Source: Dechloromonas denitrificans (GTDB lineage Bacteria; Pseudomonadota; Gammaproteobacteria; Burkholderiales; Rhodocyclaceae). Taken from it: a DNA stretch of 64,000 bases. Made by a program: the position numbers and the translations under genes. The notes under the pieces were generated by a model. That model was not told the DNA's origin. It did no database searches and was given only the letters and a program-made list of their open reading frames with translations. Shown here one piece after another: positions 44,036-52,492 of the stretch (its first letter is position 1; every line of letters starts with the position of its first letter). The stretch is taken from the NCBI RefSeq assembly GCF_001551835.1, contig NZ_LODL01000021.1, positions 495,960 through 559,959 on the forward strand. The letters are read 5' to 3'.

Positions 44036-45298
44036 TCAGGACGCTGCCTGCTCGGCCGTGTTTTGGCCGATGCTGTTGGCCCATTGCAGTGCCCTGGTCT
44101 GGGCGCGGTTGAGCGCTTTCAGCGTCAGCGTCGGCAGGCTTTGCAGGCTGCCGGCCAGTAGGCCGAGATCGCCGGTTTCACTGCTTTCGGCCAGATGCAA
44201 CAGGGTGCCGAGCGCACCCTGGCCGGTGCACAGGGCGTCGCGCACCTCGTTGGCCAGGCCGAGCGGGGCGACGATTTCCTCGATTGGCAAGCCGATCAGG
44301 GCCGGCATCAGCGACATGATGCCGACCATGAAGGCCTGGTCGGCGAGCGCATTGTTGCCCGGTTGCAGTTCTTCGGCCAGCAACTCCATCAGCCGGCCGC
44401 GCGTCGCGGCAAGCAGCAGCAAGGGATTGGCCGTGCTGTTCTGGTTGCCGGAGGCGAAGAGCAGCAATTGCAGCCAGCGCTGCAACTGGCGCCGACCGAG
44501 CACGGTGATGGCGTGGCGCAGCGAGGTAATGGTTTCACTTGAGCCGGCGCCGACCGAATTGGTCATGCGCAGCAGGTTGACCGTCAGACCCGGCTCCGGC
44601 TTCAGGGCTTCTTCCAGTTCGCCGGTATCGGCGTCGCCGAGCAGTAGGCCCATCAGCTTCATCAGCGAGAGCTGGGAGTGATCGAGTTTCTTGCCGGCAA
44701 TGATCGTCGGCTTGGCAAAGTAGTACCCCTGGAAGAGCGAGAAGCCGAGCTTGAGGCATTGCTCCATCTGCTGGCGCGAATCGACCTTCTCGGCCAGCAA
44801 TTGCTTGCCGAGCGGCTTCAGTTTCATAACCAGTTGCATCAACTGGACACGCGACAGCGGCTGGATGTCGACCTTGACCACTTCGACCAGCGCCAGCAGC
44901 TCGGCAAACTGCGGTTCGAGCTGGATGACGTCATCCAGCGCCAGCGTGAAGCCGGCCGCTTTCAGGGCCTTGCAGCGGTCGACGACGGCCGGCGTCGGCG
45001 GTACCGTTTCGAGGATTTCAAGGACGACCGATTGCCGTGGCAGCAGTTCGAGCAAGTCGCTGAACAGGAACTCTTCGTCGACATTGATGAAGCCGCGGCA
45101 TTGGCCGAGCGCATCGGCGACGCCGAGTTCGGTGAAGGCATTGGCGATGACGGTGGCCGTGGCGCGTACGCCGTCGGTGAATTCGGCGGCGTTGCGCGAG
45201 CCGCTGCGAAAGAGCAGTTCGTAAGCAAAGAGCTGTTGCTCGCGATCCAGGATGGGCTGGCGCCCGAGAAACAACTGGTCAGCGGCAACTTCACTCAC
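44036..45298 (-). CDS. EAL-HDOD (YuxH-like) signalling protein
   Basis: The 420-residue protein has an N-terminal EAL-like domain (about 8-205) and a C-terminal HDOD domain (about 215-405). EAL residues are partly kept: YELLFR, INVDEE, LEILE, LALDD, VKVDI, LLAEK and FQGYYFAKP. The loop after LALDD, normally FGTG in active c-di-GMP phosphodiesterases, reads VIQLE. Activity is therefore doubtful and a binding or scaffold role is likely, as in other EAL-HDOD proteins such as CdgJ. It lies 9 bp after the phosphomannomutase gene and is likely co-transcribed with it. Confidence 0.88.
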   Translation of the reverse strand: MSEVAADQLFLGRQPILDREQQLFAYELLFRSGSRNAAEFTDGVRATATVIANAFTELGVADALGQCRGFINVDEEFLFSDLLELLPRQSVVLEILETVPPTPAVVDRCKALKAAGFTLALDDVIQLEPQFAELLALVEVVKVDIQPLSRVQLMQLVMKLKPLGKQLLAEKVDSRQQMEQCLKLGFSLFQGYYFAKPTIIAGKKLDHSQLSLMKLMGLLLGDADTGELEEALKPEPGLTVNLLRMTNSVGAGSSETITSLRHAITVLGRRQLQRWLQLLLFASGNQNSTANPLLLLAATRGRLMELLAEELQPGNNALADQAFMVGIMSLMPALIGLPIEEIVAPLGLANEVRDALCTGQGALGTLLHLAESSETGDLGLLAGSLQSLPTLTLKALNRAQTRALQWANSIGQNTAEQAAS

Positions 45299-45307
45299 GA
45301 CAACTCC

Positions 45308-46684
45308 TTAAAACGGTAATTGGATGCCCGGCCAGGCGGCGGTGATGGCCTGGCGGAACGCGGCCTGGATGCGCCCCAGCGCCGCATCGTTGTCGGCTTC
45401 GAAACGCAGTACGACGACCGGCGTGGTGTTGGACGGGCGGGCCAGGCCGAAACCATCGGCGTATTCTACGCGGAGGCCGTCGATAGTGATCATTTCCTCG
45501 GCGCCTTCGAACTTGCCCTCGGCCTTCAGCTTGTCGATCAGCGCAAAGGGTTCGCCTTCGGCCATCTTGATGTTGAGTTCCGGGGTGGACGGGGAATTGG
45601 GCAGGTTTTTCAGCAGCGGATTGGCATCGGCGGCGCGGGCCAGGATTTCGAGCAGGCGGGCGCCGGTATACAGGCCGTCGTCGAAGCCGTACCAGCGTTC
45701 CTTGAAAAAGGTGTGGCCGGACATCTCGCCGGCCAGCGGGGCGCCGGTTTCCTTCAGTTTCGCCTTGACCAGCGCGTGGCCGGTATTCCACATCAGCGGC
45801 ACGCCGCCATGTTGCTTGATCAACGGCGCGAGCAGGCGGGTGCATTTGACGTCGTAAATGATCTGGCCGCCGGGCACGCGCGACAGAACATCGGCCGCGA
45901 ACAGCATCAACTGGCGGTCCGGGTAGATGATCTCGCCATCCTTGGTGACGACGCCGAGGCGGTCGCCGTCACCGTCGAAGGCGATGCCGATTTCGGCGTC
46001 GGTTTCACGCAGGGCGCGGATGACGTCTTCAAGGTTTTCCGGCTTCGATGGATCGGGGTGGTGGTTCGGGAAATTGCCATCGACTTCGCAGAACAGCGGC
46101 ACGATCTCGCAACCGAGGCGCTTGAACAGTTCCGGGGCGATCGCGCCGGCGACACCGTTGCCGCAATCCATGACGATTTTCATCGGCCGCGCCAGCTTGA
46201 CGTCGCCGACGATCTTGTCGATGTAGGCGGTGCCGACGTCGGCGCTGCGGCGTTTGCCCTGGCCGTGCTTGAGGTCGCCGGATTCGGCGCGCCGCTTCAG
46301 GTTCTGGATGGCGTCGAGGGCCAGCGTGGTGCCGGCGATGACCATTTTCAGGCCGTTGTAGTCGGGCGGGTTGTGGCTGCCGGTGACCGAAACGCAGGAG
46401 TTGCAGCCGAGTTCGTAGGCGGCGAAATAGGTGACCGGGGTCGGCACGCAACCGACGTCGATGGCGTCGATGCCGGCGGCGCAGATGCCGTCCATCAGCG
46501 CGCCGGCCAGTTCGGGTCCGGACAGTCGGCCGTCGCGGCCGACGGCGATCGCGCTCTGGCCCTGTTCGGCGGCCAGCGAGCCGAGGGCGTGGCCGATCCG
46601 GCGGACGACGTCGGCGGTCAGCGATTTGTCGACGATGCCGCGAATGTCGTAGGCCTTGAAGATTTCAGCGGGGAGTTGGCTCAT
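45308..46684 (-). CDS. algC: Phosphomannomutase/phosphoglucomutase
   Basis: The enzyme interconverts hexose 6- and 1-phosphates for exopolysaccharide and LPS precursors. The 458-residue protein has the four-domain layout: FKAYDIRGIV, the phosphoserine loop VTGSHNPPDYNG, the metal loop FDGDGDRLGV, the sugar loop GEMSGHTFF and the phosphate loop RPSNTTP. It matches AlgC/XanA-type dual enzymes. The symbol manB is also used. The EAL-HDOD gene follows closely. Confidence 0.92.
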   Translation of the reverse strand: MSQLPAEIFKAYDIRGIVDKSLTADVVRRIGHALGSLAAEQGQSAIAVGRDGRLSGPELAGALMDGICAAGIDAIDVGCVPTPVTYFAAYELGCNSCVSVTGSHNPPDYNGLKMVIAGTTLALDAIQNLKRRAESGDLKHGQGKRRSADVGTAYIDKIVGDVKLARPMKIVMDCGNGVAGAIAPELFKRLGCEIVPLFCEVDGNFPNHHPDPSKPENLEDVIRALRETDAEIGIAFDGDGDRLGVVTKDGEIIYPDRQLMLFAADVLSRVPGGQIIYDVKCTRLLAPLIKQHGGVPLMWNTGHALVKAKLKETGAPLAGEMSGHTFFKERWYGFDDGLYTGARLLEILARAADANPLLKNLPNSPSTPELNIKMAEGEPFALIDKLKAEGKFEGAEEMITIDGLRVEYADGFGLARPSNTTPVVVLRFEADNDAALGRIQAAFRQAITAAWPGIQLPF

Positions 46685-46693
46685 GATTTTTGG

Positions 46694-47662
46694 CTATGAC
46701 GTTTGGAAAATGAAGAAGTGTAAGAGCCTTTGCGGCAACCAGTCCAGATTTCCCGGGAAGGTGCCGCTGACGAAGCCGACATGGCCGCCGCCGGCCGGCT
46801 GTTCGAGGCGGACGCAAGGGCTGACCTCGGCCGTGCTCGGCAGATGATGGGCCGGCAAAAACGGGTCATTTTTGGGGTTGACCGCAAGACTCGGCACGGC
46901 AATCGATTGCAGCCAGGGTGTGGCCGAGGCGCGGCGCCAGTAGTCGTCGGCGCCGGCAAAGCCGTGCACCGGGGCGGTCACCGCATCGTCGAATTGGTAC
47001 AGGTTGAGGGCCTGCTGCATGCGGGCTTCGTCGAACAGTCCGGGAAACTGGCGCAGGCGGGCGGCCGAGACGGCTTTCAGGGTTTTCAGGAAGTGCTGGG
47101 TATAGACGCGATTGAAGCCGCTCGCCAGATGATGGCCGCAGGCGGCGAGATCAAGTGGGGCGCACAGCGCGGCAATGCCGGTGACCACCTCGGCCGCCGC
47201 CTGGCCTTGTTCGCCGGCCCATTTGAGCAGCGCATTGCCACCCAACGAGACGCCCGCCGCATGCAGCTTCCGGCCGTGATTGGCGGCTTGCAGGCGGCGC
47301 AGAATCCAGTCGATTTCCGCCGAGTCGCCGGAATGGTAGGCCCGCGGTCGCTGGTTCAGTTCGCCGGAACAGCCGCGAAAGTGCGGCAGGGCAAAGCGCC
47401 AGCCGATCTTCTTGCAGGCGTGCGCGGTCGAGATGGCGTAATGGCTGCGGGCGCTGCCTTCGAGGCCGTGAAATAACACCAGCAAGGGTGCCTCGGGCGG
47501 GCCGTCGAGATGGTCGACGTCGATGAAGTCGCCGTCCGGCGTCGTCCAGCGCTCACGGCGCAGCGGCAGCGGCCGGGGCTTGATCAGCAGCGGCCAGATG
47601 GTCTGGGCATGGCCGCCGGGCAGCCAGGACGGGGCGCGATACGGTTTGCTGGCGGTGGTCAA
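46694..47662 (-). CDS. YheT-family alpha/beta hydrolase
   Basis: The 322-residue protein is an alpha/beta hydrolase of the YheT (AB-hydrolase 4) type. The catalytic Ser is in AAGVSLGGNALLKW, the Asp is probably in NPKNDPFLP and the His is in GGGHVGFVSG. The N-terminus has APSWLPGGHAQTIWP, a family signature. The start overlaps the NTF2-like gene stop (ATGA). The substrate is not known for the family. It ends 9 bp before the phosphomutase gene and probably shares its transcript. Confidence 0.85.
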   Translation of the reverse strand: MTTASKPYRAPSWLPGGHAQTIWPLLIKPRPLPLRRERWTTPDGDFIDVDHLDGPPEAPLLVLFHGLEGSARSHYAISTAHACKKIGWRFALPHFRGCSGELNQRPRAYHSGDSAEIDWILRRLQAANHGRKLHAAGVSLGGNALLKWAGEQGQAAAEVVTGIAALCAPLDLAACGHHLASGFNRVYTQHFLKTLKAVSAARLRQFPGLFDEARMQQALNLYQFDDAVTAPVHGFAGADDYWRRASATPWLQSIAVPSLAVNPKNDPFLPAHHLPSTAEVSPCVRLEQPAGGGHVGFVSGTFPGNLDWLPQRLLHFFIFQTS

Positions 47663-48090
47663 TGCAGCGTGTGCGGTACGGCTTCGGCCATCGCCTGGTG
47701 GTTGTCGTCGGCGGCCGAGGCGTGGCGACTGACCAGGCGCCAGCCGTGGGCGCCGCGGACGTAAATGTGCGTGACATGCAGCGGGCCGTGCGGGCTGGGG
47801 TCGTCGCCGACGTAGAGCACCTCGGTCAGGTGATGCACGGCCATCACGGCGCCTTGCCAGTGGGTGACGACTTCCGGCTGGACACGAATCTTGGCGTTGG
47901 CAAATATGCTGCGCCAGCTTTCGCGGATTGGCACCAGGCCGAGCAGGCGAATGCCGGTCGGATGAACGCAGAGCGTTTCCTCATCCTCGGCCCAGAGCAG
48001 CATCAACAGGTCGGCATCGCCTTTGGCGATGGCTTCGTAGAAGGCGCGTTCGGCGTCCTCCGGCGCAGCGTAATTGGCGGACTGGCTCAT
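47659..48090 (-). CDS. NTF2-like (SnoaL-type) protein
   Basis: The 143-residue protein has the cone-shaped NTF2-like fold pattern: DAERAFYEAIAKGDADLLMLLWAEDEETLCVHPTG, then GLVPIRESWRSIFAN and the closing HVTHIYVRGAHGWRLVSRHAS. Such proteins are often small ketosteroid-isomerase-like enzymes or binding modules. The ATG shares ATGA with the waaF stop and the stop overlaps the hydrolase gene, so waaF, this gene and the hydrolase are one transcript. The function is not clear from context. Confidence 0.75.
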   Translation of the reverse strand: MSQSANYAAPEDAERAFYEAIAKGDADLLMLLWAEDEETLCVHPTGIRLLGLVPIRESWRSIFANAKIRVQPEVVTHWQGAVMAVHHLTEVLYVGDDPSPHGPLHVTHIYVRGAHGWRLVSRHASAADDNHQAMAEAVPHTLH

Positions 48091-49100
48091 TGGGCTATCC
48101 GTTTCATGCAGGCGGTAAAAACCAGTTGCGGTGACAGTTTGTTCAGGCAGTCGAGGTGGCCGAGCGGACATTCGCGCTTGAAGCACGGGCTGCACGCCAG
48201 TTGCAGGCTGAGAATGTCGGCCTGGGCGGAGAGCGGCGGCGTGAAGCCGGGCGACGACGAGCCGTACAGCGTGACCAGTGGCCGGTCGAGAGCGGCCGCA
48301 ACGTGCATCAGCCCGGAGTCGTTGCAGACCACCAGGTCGGCCAGGGCCAACAGGTCGACGGCCTGGCCGAGCGTGGTCGCGCCGCACAGGTTGCGGCAGC
48401 GGCCGGGGGCCAGTTGCGCGATTTCTTCGGCGATGGCGTGGTCCTTCGGCGAACCGAACAGCCAGATGGCGCAGCCCTGTTCGGCCAGTTTCTCGGCGAG
48501 GGCAGCGAAGTGGGCGGCCGGCCAGCGTTTGGCCGGGCCGTATTCGGCGCCGGGGCAGAAGGCGACGATTTTGGCCGGGCGCTGCAGGCCGAGTTCGTTC
48601 AGCGTCTGTTGCTGCTCGCCGGCGGTCGACCGGATTTTCGGGTAGGAAATCGGGCGCGGCAGCGGTGCGTCGGGCGCTTCGGCCAATTGTGCGAAGCGTT
48701 CGACCATCAGCGGCAGGGCCGCCTTGTCCAGCCTGTGGCGGAGATTGATCAGGCCGTAGCGGGACTCTCCGGTGAAGCCGATGCGCAGTGGAATGCCGGC
48801 CAGGAACGGGACCAGCGCCGATTTCAGCGAGTTGGGTAACACGTACACCGCGTCGTAGTCACAGGCGGCCAGGTTGCGGGCGAGACGCCAGCGTGGCTTC
48901 AGCGAGAGCTGGCCGTGGCCGAACGGGCTATCGACGACGTCGCTGATTTCGTCCATCCGGTGCAAGACCGGCGCGACCCAGCGCGGCGCCAGGGCGTCCA
49001 ACTGCAAACCGGGATATTTGGCATGCAGGCGGGCGAACAGCGGCTGCGCCATGATGGTGTCGCCAATCCAGGAAGGGGCGACGATCAGAGCCTTCTTCAT
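48087..49100 (-). CDS. waaF: Lipopolysaccharide heptosyltransferase II
   Basis: WaaF adds the second heptose to the LPS inner core. The 337-residue GT9-family enzyme starts KKALIVAPSWIGDTIMAQPLF. It has VLPNSLKSALVPFLAGIPLRIGF, the donor-site FCPGAEYGPAKRWPAAHFAALA and the conserved NDSGLMHVAAALDRPLVTLYGSSSP. It also has a Cys-rich segment near the C-terminus (LACSPCFKRECPLGHLDCLN) that many WaaF proteins carry. It leads a run of overlapping genes. Confidence 0.95.
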   Translation of the reverse strand: MKKALIVAPSWIGDTIMAQPLFARLHAKYPGLQLDALAPRWVAPVLHRMDEISDVVDSPFGHGQLSLKPRWRLARNLAACDYDAVYVLPNSLKSALVPFLAGIPLRIGFTGESRYGLINLRHRLDKAALPLMVERFAQLAEAPDAPLPRPISYPKIRSTAGEQQQTLNELGLQRPAKIVAFCPGAEYGPAKRWPAAHFAALAEKLAEQGCAIWLFGSPKDHAIAEEIAQLAPGRCRNLCGATTLGQAVDLLALADLVVCNDSGLMHVAAALDRPLVTLYGSSSPGFTPPLSAQADILSLQLACSPCFKRECPLGHLDCLNKLSPQLVFTACMKRIAQ

Positions 49101-49136
49101 GCGAAAGCGGCGGGCTTTCGGCCCGCCGCCCTGTTC

Positions 49137-49325
49137 TTAGTGATGGCCCTTGGGCGCTTCGCCCGTGAACACGTACTTGGTGCTGCAGTACGGGCAGGTC
49201 ACTTCGCCGCTCTTCAGCACGTCGAGGAAGACGCGCGGGTGCTGGCTCCACAGCGGCGCCTGCGGCGTCGGGCAGTGTAGCGGCAGGTCGTGGGCGGTGA
49301 CTTCAACGGTCAGTTTGTCGGACAT
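49137..49325 (-). CDS. Small zinc-finger (CHCC-type) protein
   Basis: The 62-residue protein has CPTPQAPLWSQHPRVFLDV followed by VTCPYCSTKYVF, giving a probable C-H-C-C zinc site (Cys18, His29, Cys44, Cys47). It matches the zf-CHCC family, related to a small subunit of respiratory complex I in mitochondria and common as a short gene in proteobacteria. The ATG at 49325 begins the conserved MSDKLTVEVTAHDLPLHCP. It sits between waaF and ilvE, 16 bp after ilvE. The role is unknown. Confidence 0.85.
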   Translation of the reverse strand: MSDKLTVEVTAHDLPLHCPTPQAPLWSQHPRVFLDVLKSGEVTCPYCSTKYVFTGEAPKGHH

Positions 49326-49341
49326 CGTTTTTCTCCCTGGA

Positions 49342-50262
49342 TCAGACGGTGGCCAGCCAGTCGGTGTGGGCGGCGGAACGGCCATAGACCACGTCGAAGT
49401 ATTTTTCCTGCAGCGCCTTGGTGATCGGGCCGCGGCTGCCGGCGCCGATCTGGCGGTTGTCGAGTTCGCGGATCGGCGTCACTTCGGCGGCGGTGCCGGT
49501 GAAGAAGGCTTCGTCGGCGCAATAGACTTCGTCGCGGGTGATGCGCTTTTCGACGACCTTGATGCCCAGTTCGCCCGCCAGCTGGATCACCGTGGCGCGG
49601 GTGATGCCTTCGAGGCAGGCGGTCAGGTCCGGCGTGTACAGCGTGCCGTTGCGCACGATGAAGATGTTCTCGCCGGCGCCTTCGCAGACATAGCCTTCCG
49701 GATCGAGCAGCAGGGCTTCATCGTAGCCGTCACCAGTCGCCTCGTTGTTGGCCAGGATGGAATTCATGTAGTTGCCGGACGCCTTGGCGCGGACCATCGT
49801 GATGTTCACGTGGTGGCGGGTGTAGGACGACGTCTTGATGCGGATGCCGCGCTGCATGCCTTCTTCGCCCAGGTAGGCGCCCCATGGCCAGGCGGCGATG
49901 ATGACGTGCACCTTGGCGCCCTTCGGCGAGACACCCATCTTTTCCGAGCCGTAGAAGGCGAGCGGACGCAGGTAGCCGGATTCAAGATTGTTGGCACGGA
50001 TGACTTCCTTCTGCGCCTCGTTGAGTTCCTCGGCGGTGAACGGCATCTGCATCTGGAAGATGTGGGCCGAACGGAACAGGCGCTCGGTATGTTCCTTCAG
50101 GCGGAAAATCGCCGTGCCACGCTCGGTCTTATAGGCACGGACGCCCTCGAATACGCCCATGCCATAGTGCAGGGAGTGGGTGAGAACGTGGGTGGTGGCT
50201 TCGCGCCAGGGCACCAGCTTGCCGTCTTGCCAAATAAAGCCGTCGCGATCCGACATGGACAT
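49342..50262 (-). CDS. ilvE: Branched-chain amino acid aminotransferase
   Basis: IlvE transfers amino groups for valine, leucine and isoleucine. The 306-residue PLP fold-type IV enzyme starts with SMSDRDGFIWQDGKLVPW. It has HYGMGVFEGVRAYKTERGTAIFRL and the PLP-lysine region VRAKASGNYMNSILANNEA. The conserved DEALLLDPEGYVCEGAGENIFIV and ATVIQLAGELGI follow. Length and motifs are normal. It is read leftward from a promoter region shared with the NUDIX gene. Confidence 0.95.
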   Translation of the reverse strand: MSMSDRDGFIWQDGKLVPWREATTHVLTHSLHYGMGVFEGVRAYKTERGTAIFRLKEHTERLFRSAHIFQMQMPFTAEELNEAQKEVIRANNLESGYLRPLAFYGSEKMGVSPKGAKVHVIIAAWPWGAYLGEEGMQRGIRIKTSSYTRHHVNITMVRAKASGNYMNSILANNEATGDGYDEALLLDPEGYVCEGAGENIFIVRNGTLYTPDLTACLEGITRATVIQLAGELGIKVVEKRITRDEVYCADEAFFTGTAAEVTPIRELDNRQIGAGSRGPITKALQEKYFDVVYGRSAAHTDWLATV

Positions 50263-50298
50263 GTTCGATTCTCCGTGTTGCGCGTGTAAAAGCCCATA

Positions 50299-50325
50299 AT
50301 TCTAGCCGAAATCAGCAGGTAAAAT
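50299..50325. promoter_or_regulatory. Divergent promoter region between ilvE and the NUDIX gene
   Basis: TAGAAT on the minus strand (50304-50299) could be the -10 of ilvE, and TAAAAT on the plus strand (50320-50325) that of the NUDIX gene. The -35 boxes are unclear. The gap is 89 bp. Confidence 0.4.
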
Positions 50326-50351
50326 ATCGCTTTTGCCGATTGAGACCGAGC

Positions 50352-50798
50352 ATGATCTGGAAACCCAATGTCACCGTTGCCGCGGTCGTTCAGCGCGACG
50401 GCAAATTCCTGCTGGTCGAGGAAGAAACCGACGCCGGCCTCGCCTTCAATCAACCGGCCGGCCATCTCGAAGAGGGTGAGTCGCTGGTCGATGCCGTCGT
50501 CCGCGAGGCGCTCGAGGAAACCGCCTACAGCTTCAAGCCAACCCATCTGGTCGGGATTTATAACTGGAAACATCCGAGCAAGGATGTCACCTACCTGCGC
50601 TTCGCCTTTGGCGGCGAGTTGCGCGGCTTCGACGCCGAGCGCCAACTCGACGACGGCATCGTTGCCGCCCGCTGGCTGACGCTGGATGAAGTCAAGGCGA
50701 CGCAGGCCCGGCATCGCAGTCCGCTGATCCTGCGCTGTATTGAGGACCAGATCGCCGGCAAGTCCTATCCGCTCGACCTGCTGGTGCATTACGCCTGA
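50352..50798 (+). CDS. NUDIX hydrolase, NudJ-like
   Basis: The 148-residue protein has a Nudix box, GHLEEGESLVDAVVREALEETA, at about residues 37-58, with the Mg-binding REALEE. It starts MIWKPNVTVAAVVQRDGKFLLVEEE, typical of NudJ-like pyrophosphatases (thiamin or nucleoside diphosphates). The ATG at 50352 was chosen over an upstream TTG. It lies upstream of mnmA in a run of overlapping genes, an arrangement also found for nudJ and mnmA in enterobacteria, which supports the assignment. The exact substrate is not set. Confidence 0.85.
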   Translation: MIWKPNVTVAAVVQRDGKFLLVEEETDAGLAFNQPAGHLEEGESLVDAVVREALEETAYSFKPTHLVGIYNWKHPSKDVTYLRFAFGGELRGFDAERQLDDGIVAARWLTLDEVKATQARHRSPLILRCIEDQIAGKSYPLDLLVHYA

Positions 50799-51352
50799 TG
50801 CATCGCTGGCTGTTCGTCATGCTTGCCCTGTTGTCTGGGCTTGGCCTAGCCGACGAGCGGGTGAAGGTTTGCTACGGTTACGGCTGCCTGGTGCAGGCCG
50901 ATGTCCGCTATAGCGACGGGCAGCTTGGCGATGTGCGTCGCCTGCTGTTTGCTGCGGTCGACGCCGCCGAGGAGCGAAAAATGCTCGCCCTGGCCATCGG
51001 GCGCCTTTACGCCTGGGCCGGCGAGCAGTCCGACATCCACAATGACCGGGGCGGCAATTACGCCGATGGGGGGATTCCCGGCAAAATGGATTGCATCGAT
51101 CACTCGACCTCGACGACGCGCCTGCTCGGCCTGCTCGCCGAGCGCGGTTATTTGCGCTGGCACCGGGTGCGGGAGATCGAGGCGCGGAATTTTGCCTGGC
51201 TGATTCCGAGCCACTGGTCGGCGGTGATCGAAGAAAAAACGGATGGCGAAGCGGCGCGCTTCGTCGTCGATAGCTGGTTTGTTGATAATGGACAGCCGGC
51301 GGTGATCCTGCCGCTGGATGAATGGAAGAAGGGGGCTGGGCCCGATGTCTGA
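50798..51352 (+). CDS. Secreted protein, possible transglutaminase-like Cys enzyme
   Basis: The 184-residue product has a signal peptide (about residues 1-18, [13 protein letters not shown]). The mature protein contains [20 protein letters not shown] with a Cys, [10 protein letters not shown] with a His, and [12 protein letters not shown] with an Asp. A Cys-His-Asp order of this form is seen in transglutaminase-like proteins, so a thiol enzyme is possible. That reading rests on three short segments only. It overlaps the NUDIX stop by one base and mnmA by 8 bp. The function is otherwise unknown. Confidence 0.6.
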   Translation: MHRWLFVMLALLSGLGLADERVKVCYGYGCLVQADVRYSDGQLGDVRRLLFAAVDAAEERKMLALAIGRLYAWAGEQSDIHNDRGGNYADGGIPGKMDCIDHSTSTTRLLGLLAERGYLRWHRVREIEARNFAWLIPSHWSAVIEEKTDGEAARFVVDSWFVDNGQPAVILPLDEWKKGAGPDV

Positions 51353-52442
51353 AAAAACTGTAGTGGTCGGCTTGTCCGGCGGTGTCGATTCCTCTGTCGC
51401 GGCCTTGCTGCTGAAAGAGCAGGGCTGGAAGGTGATCGGCCTGTTCATGAAGAACTGGGAAGACGACGATACCGAGGAATACTGTTCGTCGCGGCAGGAC
51501 CTGATCGACGTGATGAGCGTTGCCGACAAGATTGGCATCGATGTCGAGGTGGTCAATTTCGCCGCCGAGTACCGCGAGCGCGTCTTTGCCGAATTCCTGC
51601 GCGAATACCAGGCCGGGCGAACGCCGAATCCGGACATCCTGTGCAACTCCGAAATCAAGTTCAAGGCTTTCCTCGATCACGCCCTGCAACTTGGCGCTGA
51701 CAAGATCGCCACCGGGCACTACGCCGGGGTGCGCGAGTTCAACGGCGAATACCAGTTGCTGAAAGCCGAGGACGGTACCAAGGATCAGAGTTATTTCCTC
51801 TATCGCCTGAATCAGGCGCAGTTGTCGAAGACGCTGTTCCCACTGGCCGATCTCTACAAGCGGGACGTCCGCAAGATGGCCGAAGCGGCCGGCCTGCATG
51901 TCGCGGCCAAGAAGGATTCGACCGGCATTTGCTTCATCGGCGAGCGGCCGTTCAAGGATTTCCTGGCACGCTACCTGCCGCCGAAGAAGGGCGAAATCCG
52001 CCGCCTCGACGATGGCAAGGTGCTCGGCGAGCATGATGGCCTGATGTTCCACACCATGGGCCAGCGCAAAGGCCTGCACATCGGCGGCCTGAAGGAAAAA
52101 GGCCAGGCGGGTGGCGGCGATCACGATGCCTGGTTCGTCGCCGGCAAGGACATGGAAAAGAACGTGCTCTACGTCGTCCAGGGGCACGACCATCCGGCCT
52201 TGCTCAAAGCGGATCTGCTGGCCGAGCAGTTGTCCTGGGTGGCCGGTCGGGCGCCGCATGAACACTGGGTGTACACCGCCAAGCCGCGTTACCGGACGGC
52301 CGACCAGCCTTGCGAGATCGAGCGGGTCGATGGCGACACCTGCGCCATCAACTTTGCCGAAGCGCAGTGGGCGCTGACGCCGGGCCAGTCGGTAGTGCTC
52401 TATGAAAGCCGCGTTTGCCTGGGCGGCGGGGTGATTCGCTGA
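51345..52442 (+). CDS. mnmA: tRNA-specific 2-thiouridylase
   Basis: MnmA thiolates U34 of several tRNAs. The 365-residue protein has the PP-loop [17 protein letters not shown] at the N-terminus and FMKNWEDDD. The catalytic cysteines are in [12 protein letters not shown] and STGICFIGE, followed by [10 protein letters not shown]. The ATG at 51345 was chosen because the PP-loop starts at residue 5; it overlaps the previous gene by 8 bp. Size and motifs are standard. Confidence 0.97.
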   Translation: MSEKTVVVGLSGGVDSSVAALLLKEQGWKVIGLFMKNWEDDDTEEYCSSRQDLIDVMSVADKIGIDVEVVNFAAEYRERVFAEFLREYQAGRTPNPDILCNSEIKFKAFLDHALQLGADKIATGHYAGVREFNGEYQLLKAEDGTKDQSYFLYRLNQAQLSKTLFPLADLYKRDVRKMAEAAGLHVAAKKDSTGICFIGERPFKDFLARYLPPKKGEIRRLDDGKVLGEHDGLMFHTMGQRKGLHIGGLKEKGQAGGGDHDAWFVAGKDMEKNVLYVVQGHDHPALLKADLLAEQLSWVAGRAPHEHWVYTAKPRYRTADQPCEIERVDGDTCAINFAEAQWALTPGQSVVLYESRVCLGGGVIR

Positions 52443-52492
52443 AGTAAAAATGGCGGGTGCGGGGCTTGCCCCGGCCCACCATGGCCGACGCT

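Noticed and set aside
52443..52492. Hairpin between mnmA and the chemoreceptor gene
   Set aside because: GGGGC/GCCCC pairs, but the T run on the minus strand is several bases away from the stem; too weak to call a terminator.
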